A stretch of 40,155 nucleotides of DNA from Seison nebaliae (Eukaryota > Rotifera > Pararotatoria > Seisonacea > Seisonidae). The stretch is taken from assembly GCA_023231475.1 (NCBI GenBank), contig JALJEE010001969.1:1-40155 (forward strand), read 5' to 3'. Below are positions 32,001-40,155 of the stretch, piece by piece. A program made the position numbers and the translations under genes. Below the pieces are notes generated by a model, which was given only the letters and a program-made list of their open reading frames with translations, was not told where the DNA came from and searched no databases. Numbering within the stretch: the stretch's first letter is position 1; each line of letters opens with the position of its first letter.

Positions 32001-35000
32001 CCATGTCGATTATATAGAATTGGTGTATGTAGATTGAGTTTTATGTCTTCCAAGATTAATTCGCCAAGAGGTATATCGGATGAATCCAAATCATCAATGA
32101 GACAAATACTCATTCCTTCACAATATATTACAATTTTCGATTTTTCATTATTCGATAATACTGTTAAAAGATTAGACGATTTCATTTCATCTTTCTCTCC
32201 TTTTTTCAAATCAGTTCCACATGAATAAGAATAATGAAGGGCAGTACTCTCTTTGAGAGAAGTGATGATGGACATGATCATACGAACATCATGATATGAT
32301 AATCGGACAATAATCGGATTCATTACAATCTCCCAATTCTCTCCATATTCAAATGAACGTTCCATATCAATTTTGGGAATGATATCGATTAACAATGACA
32401 TTTCTTCCAAGAAGATGGTGGAGGCATTATCTTCAGTCGAATGCATCTTGATCGATGACAATTGTATTTTATCTAAATTCAATGAGAGTGATGCAGCTGG
32501 TAATGAGTCTGTTAGTATCATCATTTTCTTCGACAGTTGCCCATTCAATTCAAGAACAATTGCCATCGATTCAATATCAGTCAGATCTTCTATGAACACT
32601 AATTCGAAATTATTCAAATTTATTTGAATTTTCTCCTTTTTATTAATGAAATGAATTTCATTATCTTTCTTTTTATTCATCTCATCTTTATCTATTTCCA
32701 TTAAAATAAATTCTTTCAATTTCATCAATAATTCAGGAATAATAATGACCGTCGCTTCATTTATCATATAAGACGAGTTGACTTCATGATTATTATTGGA
32801 AAAGATGTTCATTTCAAATCCATTCGATTTAGTAATACCATCTCTTGGCAATTGTATAAAACTACAGAATTTATTTTTATGCATTTCGCTATTGTTTGAT
32901 GAACGGGAATCATCGAATTTCACAGAAGAAACATGAAAATTAAATTGATCCGATTCGTCTGAATTCTTCAAATAAGATAAAATACAATTCTCACAATTTA
33001 AACTAGCGAATTTCTGATGAGATTCAAATAAGTTGATAATAATCTTTGAGAATAATAAATCGATTTGGAATGTTCTGTGCATCATTTTGAGCAAATCATC
33101 AACGACGATATTTGTAATTTGGAAACAAACTAAATCTTTCGATAAATTTCGATAATGACTCTCACCAACAACTTCTCTCCTTTTTCCCAATTCACTTTCA
33201 AATGAATGATTTGGAATATTTGCTCCAATATTCTCCGATAATATTCGTCGTATCAATAAGTAATCCGATTGTTCAATATTCAAAGTTAATCGGGAGAAAT
33301 CAGAATAAATAAGAAAATTGGCGTCGCTCGTCAACCACTGAGTTCCACGTGAAACATCTAAATTGCGCAGAATAACAAATTTGATTGAATAACTAGAATC
33401 GATCAACGACCGTGTATTATTGAATATTTCCTCTGTATCTGATTCACTTTTTCGAATAATATTCTCGTAATTCCCATCTATTTCACACACTAACAACTTT
33501 GTATTATTCAATTGAATTTGCATCACGTCAATTAATGAACAATAAATATTATCTTCTAATGTTTTCGAAGAGAAATCGTTTAACGACTTCTTCGAATACT
33601 GTTTCGATCTATTTCGAAATCGTTCGAAAACCGATTCGGGTTTAATTCCATCATTAATCATCAACAATGATTCTTTCTTGATAGTTGAGTTTGGTCGACC
33701 AGTGTTCTTTATGGCGTTCATCTGCCAAATATAGGCAATATTCTCTTCGAATGTAAGAGAGGAATGAGAGGCATGATTCAATGAGACGATCGGTTTGAAT
33801 TCATTTACGATCAAAAATTGTCCCGGTTCAAATACGAGACATTTAGTAGACGAATTGTTCATCGGAATGATAATTATCGGTGAAGATATTTGGATATTAT
33901 AAGAGATTCGTTTGGATGTTTGAATTTTCTTCATATATCGTTTCATGTCAATGTGATCTAATTGGAAATGTTGTTGTAATTGTTCGAATGATTGTGCTGA
34001 TCTAATCTGATCCATCACGTTCAATGTCCCTGTAAATTCGTCAATCAAATTCAATAACTGTTTTATTAATAAATGTGAATGAATATAAATTAATTCATTC
34101 AACTTACCTTCAACAATAATATCAACTGACCGTTCCGATCGAATTCGATCATCAACAAACTTCTGATTAATTTTATTCATTAATAAATCTTTGATATCAT
34201 TACTGTTATTCTTGTTATTGTTGTGATGCAAATAATGATCATGAGAAATAAGAAGAATTTCCAATTCAAATAATTCTTCATTCATTTTGTGAAATAATCG
34301 TTTATTATATATTTTCCCACCAGAATAAAATGAATTATCAATTAATTCCATCGATTTCATTTTCATTGAAAATTTCGTATATTCTTCCGATCTCCTTCCA
34401 TTTGTCTCTCTTAAATAAATCTTATGTTTCTGATCTATCAATTTCAATTGACGACAATCCGTTTGATTCACAAATAACTTCGAACGGAATCGATTAATTT
34501 TGACAGTAAATAATTGTTGAGGAGATGGGAAGATGACATGAAAACGAAATCGTTTCATTCGAAAAGAAACAAACATTCTCTCATCCATTTCAACATGATT
34601 GTCAATGTCGATATAAGTCTCTTTCCCAATAGATTTCCGACTTGGAGGAATCGAATTACCCAAATTGAAAATATCGAACACGAGAGCCATCGTCTGGGAA
34701 TTGAATAAAAGAATAACGTCATCAATCTTTATCCAAAAATTGATATGATTTCTTCGATACTTCTCTTGGTAGTCTGGATGTTTCTCATCGACGATTACGA
34801 GATCGATGATAATTGAGGAAAAATCATTATCTTTTTCAACTTTCTTATTTGAAGGCACTTTTGTCATCTTCTTAGTTGGATGAAAATAATTATGAGAAGA
34901 TAAGGATCTTGGTAAACTAAAAGCACGACGTTCCACCGACCTCAATTTATTAGAAATATTTTTCGTTTTCATTAAACTTTCATTATTCTGAAGAAGATCA

Positions 35001-38000
35001 GTATCGTCGACGAATGTACGGAATGATTGTCGAGATTTAGGATTCTTTAAAAAACAATCGTCACTTTCAATTGGCGTATATTTCGTGCTTTGATGAGAAG
35101 AGAGACAATTTGTATTTTTGATCTTTTGATATTTCATTTCATCCTTCTCTACCAAACAATCCAACACTGTCCAATGTTTAACAGATAATTTTATTTTCTT
35201 CATATATAAATCGACATCTTCCACCACAATGCTCGAATCATAAATTTGAAGTTTTAAGATAATATTCTGCTCATCTCCATCAATATCCTCACTCATCAAA
35301 TGAATAACAATCGAAGGGATTTTCAGATGAATATTATCTAAAGTATCACTCATTCTCAATGTTTCTTTCATTGAAACCGTTTCCAAGTGGCCATACCGAT
35401 GTTCGTCGATTGCATCAAAATCTCGAAATATCAACGTATCACAAAGACAATTGATGGATTGATAGATCGATCGAGAAAGATAAAAATTGATATTATTCAA
35501 AAAATTGATTTTAATTAAGAAATTCGTTTTTTCCAGTTTCAGAGAAAACTTGTCGATAACATTTAATTTCATTTGTTTCTCCATCAATTGCAAATGACCA
35601 TGAGAGAGAAGTAGATTTAAAGAGATATCTGTTGACATTTGAAAAAGAATGTTCTCGATCTCCATGATAAAATATTCGTTGTCATTAAATATGATATCAC
35701 GCCAATCATCGTAGATGGGAAAGAATGCAGAAATATTTGCAAAATTAATTTCCGATGATACAATTTGTAATTCCTCCAAATTATTATTAGGTTCAATAAA
35801 AACAATATATTCGTCCATCTTTCTTGTTTCTTTATCATTCGAATAATGGAAAATGGTATTAAATTGATCTTTAAATTTTCCCATTTCATAAACGATACGA
35901 GATGAATGATTATAATGGAAATTCGTTAGACTTATATTGATAAATAATTTTTTATTTTTTAATTTCAATTGAATAATAAATGGTTGTTGTTGTTGTTGAT
36001 TATTATTATTGGAAATTGATAAAATTCTTCTCCATTTCTCTTTTAATGAACTTTTATAATTGTTTTCAATATCCTTTTCATTACTATTAAAATTCAACTT
36101 TGTTGGTATTATATATCTTCTAGTAAATCGAGATATGATATCATCAAAGAAAAATGATTGAAATTCACTTACTAATTCCAAATCGTTGTGATGATTTGAT
36201 CTTATACTTATTTGAATTGATCGAATAGTCAATCTGGCTAATTTGATAATGAATCTCTTCAATTTCTTTCTTTCACGATCATCGATTCGATGATATGTCA
36301 AAATTGTATTCTCCATCAATTCCTCATTCCCATAAAGATAATTCTCGTTGATTTCATTATTCTCGTTTCCCATTATTCCATTACGACATAAAAGAAATTT
36401 GAAGGAATTCATTATAATATTTATATTTATCATTTCGACAACTGATCGAGTTTGTGTGGTTGGAACAATTGAATCAATCATCATTAATTTCTTCCGATAA
36501 AATCGTTTTTTATTATTTTCAAATTTCTTCTTTAAAGTCGTTATCAGTGCAACTATTAAAGCTATCGTTTCCAGATTGAAAATCAAATTCAAATCATTTA
36601 AATTAACTTCGATTAATTGTTGAGTGAAGAAGAATTCGATAGAAATAAAATTTGTTTGTCGTTTTTCTTTCGTTTCTTCAATCTGTTTCACTTCCGTAAT
36701 CTGTTCATGTGATGCCATCAACAAATCATAGTCCGTACTATAACATTGCATCGCATCGACAACCAACATTTCTCCCATAGTAAATAGAACGTCACTTTCT
36801 CCATCCTCCAATTTTCGTGAATTACATTGACAATCCATTAATTGAAGTTCTGCGATTGATTCGTCTCCATTTGCTAATTGAACCGACAATTTCCTCAATT
36901 GGAACTCAAATTGTTTTTCCATTGAATTTAATGTTGAATTGTTTTCCTGTTGTTCCGAGGAACGACGGTTTGGAGATTGTTTTGTGATCGACATTTCTGG
37001 GAAGTTATAATAAAAATATTGAAAGATTCCTAATATTTTTTCACATTTAGAACTTTCCATGAAAAAGAATAAATTGTCGATATTTCCATAAAACTTTAAG
37101 AAATGTTCATTCTCTATCGATTGTTTTTTCAAACATTTCATTTCTATAAACATCTCGAATGAATGAAGGAACTTTATAGATTGTCTACTCGAATTCTTCA
37201 ATTCCTCAATATCTCCATTCACTACATTCCCCGTTAATATTTGTGTCTTTTTCAAATCGATTCTCATAAAACAGAATTCTTCATTAACCATCTCTTCTAA
37301 TTGATTCCCATCCCACCAGTCATTCATCTGATGTTCTCTGAGGATGTTAGGGAAAGTCTTCTCCCTTTCGAACGAATGACAGGGAGAACAATTTGGTGTA
37401 ACAAAAGTTTCATCTTGGTCATCCTCCATTAACATCTCGATACTACTTAAAGTCCTTAACATTCTCAAGTTTCTCCCATTCTTATTAGCAAACGCGCTGG
37501 CAGTCATAAAATTATTAATCGGAAGATAAAGTGTATGATGAGAATCGTTGGTAATATGAAGATTACCCAAATCAATAATGAGAACGAAATAATCTTTCTT
37601 TTTAGGAATTGTTCTTCTCATTACAATTTCTGGTGCTTCAATGTCAATAATGAATTTTGAGCTGTTATGAAACTGTCGAATATTATCAATTAATGATTGA
37701 TGATCATTTGTATGATTAGATGGATGAATTGATGAAGAATTCCAATTAGACGATTTCATCAATTCAGTTTGATTGGTGAGGAAATTCTTAAAATTTAAAA
37801 TTTGATCAATCACATTCACATCAGGATGAATTGACAATCCACTTGAGAACAATTGGCATCGATATCGACAATTCCTCACTCTCCTCAATGTATTCTCGAC
37901 CATTTCCAATGTGTTCGATTCGAAAGTTAAATGAATTACCGGTTTCTTTTCAATTGTCGATTTAGATTTATTAGTTATTAAATCAATATATCTATAAGAG

Positions 38001-39704
38001 GACATCGTTCTTAAACAAATATCATTGACAATTAAGTTGATAATATTCGCCTCATATCTTGGCATGACATCCATGCATAATCGACAGTTGTCTAATTTCA
38101 GTTCGATATTTCTCGATAAATCGTCAGACTGATGAATAATAAAACTAATTTGATTGAATTGTATATCAAATCTTGTCAAGACAGCATCACGATGCATAAC
38201 TGAATCTTCCAAGATTGATGCTCGAATGAAATCGATAATCTCTGAATCGATATTTTCAATAGATTTCAATCCTGGTGATTGCGTTGTTGTATCTTCTTCA
38301 TATAATGTGAGAGGAGAAATCGAATTCCACCATTGTGTCCATGTCGTTGATTGTTGTTCGCTACGATTCTCATTGACCATTTGAATGATTTTATCAGAAA
38401 GAGATTCGAAAACAGCCTTCCGAATAATAACAAGAGTATCATATTCCATTATCGATTCCATTTCTGTTAGCTGATTTTCAATCTTCTCCAGAAGAGACTT
38501 ATTTACATTTTCGGATCGTTTCGATTCGATCAAATATCTCTTGTATAACTTTGAATATTTACTCATTCGAATAATATGGTTTCTTAAATTCTTTCGAATT
38601 AGGAAGTTGATTAATCGATCACCGATTATTGATATTGAGAGATATCTCCACCATTCTCCAATACATTGCTTGTTGAAGGTGGATGGACGACACTGAACAA
38701 ATCGACGTCGTTCGTGAACATTCTTCAACTTATTAAAACATTTCAATAATAAATTTATTTGGATATAATGAAAATTGAATTTGAGTGGCACTTCCGTTAT
38801 CGATTGAATATGGAAACGACATTCATCAATTGTCTTCAACGATTCATCTTTATTATTCTTTATCACATTAAGATTGAAGGTATGAGGAGACAGAAGATGA
38901 ATGGCATTGTCATTCAAATTAAGCATCGTCTCTTCCAAAGTCATCTTCCTCAGAAACTCTTCAACATTTTCAGTTTGTTGATGGAATTGTTGTAAGAAAG
39001 TTTCATCATTTTCCGCTCTAATGGAAGCAAGAAAGTAAATGCGAAAATTTGTAAAATTTATTAGTTTCTCCTCCATCGATTGTTGACGATATTCAATATC
39101 AGATAAGCGAAGACCGATAGCGAAATGATTTTCTTCAATATCATCTTCATATCGAAAATGAATATTTCGAATACGAACCACTAACCGATTTAATAAGGAA
39201 TATAAAATGGCAGAAGATGTCCATGACATCTGCTTATTCGCCAATAACTTTTGAGCAATCCATTGCTGTTCCAATACATTCAATTTCTTCTTTTTCCATT
39301 CATTCTTCTTCTCCGGAGTGGATATACATGACGACAGATCTAATGGTGCGGATTTAAAAAGAGCTACAACATTATCCAATTCAACGGACCACTCGGACCA
39401 TCTCAATCCAAATAAAGGTATTGAAATACGTATGGAACCGATGACACCATTAATGAGAGAGAATCCCAAATTCAATCGATCAACCACATCTGGTTTTATT
39501 CGAACATTTCTCAAATGAAGTTTCCCCGTAAGAATTCCCAGTGATAATTGTTGGGAATCGATGTCGATAAATTTCCCCAAATAATAATCGATTGTCCATT
39601 GAATAAAACATTCAAATATTCTATTTATATATTTTTGTAACAATGTATCAAAGTAATCACATTCACCCATTCCATCGTTGATCAATCTCCTGTAAATTCA
39701 TCAT
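26012..39704 (-). CDS. VPS13D: VPS13D-like bridge lipid-transfer protein, about 4550 aa
   Basis: VPS13 proteins form long hydrophobic-groove rods that move lipids at membrane contacts. Here the chorein N-terminus is clear (TIDYYLGKFIDIDSQQLSLG, KLHLRNVRIKPDVVDRL). A very long RBG/chorein-repeat rod follows, then the VAB (SHR-BD) region near residues 2950-3330 (RYIILNQSSFDIQLSQL). A ricin-B-like beta-trefoil near 3510-3670 (RRQLWKQLSDGRIVHM, QKWIFQRPHD) marks the D subtype. The ATG2-C-like region is near 4080-4235 (GTVDFLGSPFGLLSDVHDGL, GFGKGLIGSISKPVVGVLDF), and a C-terminal PH-like domain ends at 26012. A UBA domain is not evident. Two 5' models exist: ATG at 39670 without an intron (4552 aa), or ATG at 39704 with a 46-nt intron, 39621-39666 (GTGAAT...AAATAG; 4548 aa). 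Everything after 39620 is one exon. Short Asn and Gln runs are coded by GTT arrays at 28460-28477 and 35983-35997. Confidence 0.92.
28460..28477. repeat. (GTT)6 trinucleotide repeat encoding an Asn run in VPS13D
   Basis: Six perfect GTT units on the plus strand read as AAC codons on the coding strand, giving most of an eight-Asn run near residue 3740, in a linker between the ricin-like domain and the C-terminal region. Length variation here would be tolerated in frame. Confidence 0.85.
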
Positions 39705-40155
39705 TACAATCCTCATTGCAACCCACTCCACAGTTATCTCCCAAATACGGTTGTCGTCCAACGAACGATGGACATTCTCAACATATTTCGCCAGAATTAA
39801 ATGGTTATCCGTTTACTAATCCGCCTCCGCTGTAACAACAGCCCCAGATGAGTCCACGTCAAAGTGAAGAAAGACTTTCGTTAAATCAACAACGATTATC
39901 GTCTAATTTGCAACAATCATTTCAACCGACATTATTCTTACAAGAACAACGGATAACGATGAATGAACATGAACAGTCAATTTTAAATATACCATCAACC
40001 AGTTCTGATAAATTTGGAAATCTTTATTTGAAGAATCAGAATGATCTCTTCCAACAACATTATGGGCAAACGGAAACTATGTCTTTGGAAGAACAATCAA
40101 GACTTTTACTTCCGCCAGGATTAGATATAATGGATGCATTCAATCCAAATAGTTT
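39641..40155 (+). CDS. Partial Gln/Pro/Ser-rich gene interrupted by an in-frame TAA
   Basis: One reading frame is open from 39641 to the window edge except for a single TAA at 39833-39835. The peptide before the stop (SSLQPTPQLSPKYGCRPT...PFTNPPPL) and after it (QQPQMSPRQSEERLSLNQQR...LLLPPGLDIMDAF) has the same Gln/Pro/Ser/Asn-rich composition. The stop lies in CTG TAA CAA CAG, one C-to-T change away from Gln. An ATG follows at 39848, so translation could instead start there with the upstream part as UTR or an upstream exon. The style resembles transcriptional co-activators, but no domain is recognised. The beginning of the frame overlaps the 5' end of VPS13D on the other strand (head to head). 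Confidence 0.5.

Noticed and set aside
26012-39685. VPS13D as a retrogene
   Set aside because: It has no poly(A) tail or target-site duplication at its 3' end, and a 13.6-kb processed copy would be exceptional. Intron loss in place or cryptic introns are more likely.
1-40155. CRISPR array, prophage, bacterial operon or viral genome segment
   Set aside because: There is no regular repeat-spacer pattern, no ribosome-binding sites and no viral genes. Introns and animal gene families show a nuclear animal genome.

Overview
This is a nuclear genome segment from a small, AT-rich invertebrate animal. The evidence is eukaryotic gene structure (spliceosomal introns of about 44-62 nt, AATAAA poly(A) signals, a TATA box) and animal gene families: NF-YB, CEBPZ/Noc1, a CD225/dispanin, DEPDC1, a CAP-Gly protein, a secreted GH18 chitinase with two peritrophin-A chitin-binding domains, VPS13D, and extracellular EGF, Kazal and fibronectin-II modules. 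The chitinase suggests a protostome, but the phylum cannot be fixed from the sequence alone.

Layout. Bases 1-2700 are repeat-rich: the 3' end of an unidentified coding sequence running straight into a 28-nt A tract, a degenerate minisatellite, and a decayed hAT transposon with terminal inverted repeats. From 2767 to 6731 come an unrecognised 3-exon gene, NF-YB (minus) and CEBPZ (plus). From 7669 to 12396 lie a modular secreted protein gene (EGF-Kazal-Cys-rich-EGF-FN2, with a possible alternative end carrying a hydrophobic tail), a dispanin, and a Ser/Lys/Arg-rich disordered protein. From 12611 to 17288 lie a possible LOTUS-type protein, DEPDC1 and a CAP-Gly protein. A 2.35-kb intergenic region precedes the chitinase (19639-21898). 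The right half holds two intronless, head-to-head pseudokinases (22181-25841) and a giant, almost unbroken VPS13D reading frame (26012 to about 39700). A Gln-rich open frame interrupted by one TAA runs off the right edge.

How the genes relate. There is no operon. Genes are packed in alternating orientation, and five neighbouring pairs are head to head, four of them with only about 140-260 bp between start codons, so shared bidirectional promoters are likely. Functions are mixed: transcription and ribosome biogenesis, cytoskeleton and cell division, secretion and cuticle/chitin, and lipid transfer.

Most notable observations: (1) of 21 introns I could place by reading frame and protein homology, 18 have a GTT donor rather than the usual GTA/GTG; (2) the modular secreted gene at 7669-8945, with phase-1 introns and two possible ends; (3) a pair of divergent pseudokinases that both lack the catalytic Asp residues; (4) about 17.5 kb of coding sequence with almost no introns beside intron-bearing genes; (5) an in-frame TAA inside an otherwise continuous Gln/Pro-rich frame at the right edge. 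Exon models were checked only by frame, summed length divisible by three, splice dinucleotides and remembered family motifs; no alignment was run.
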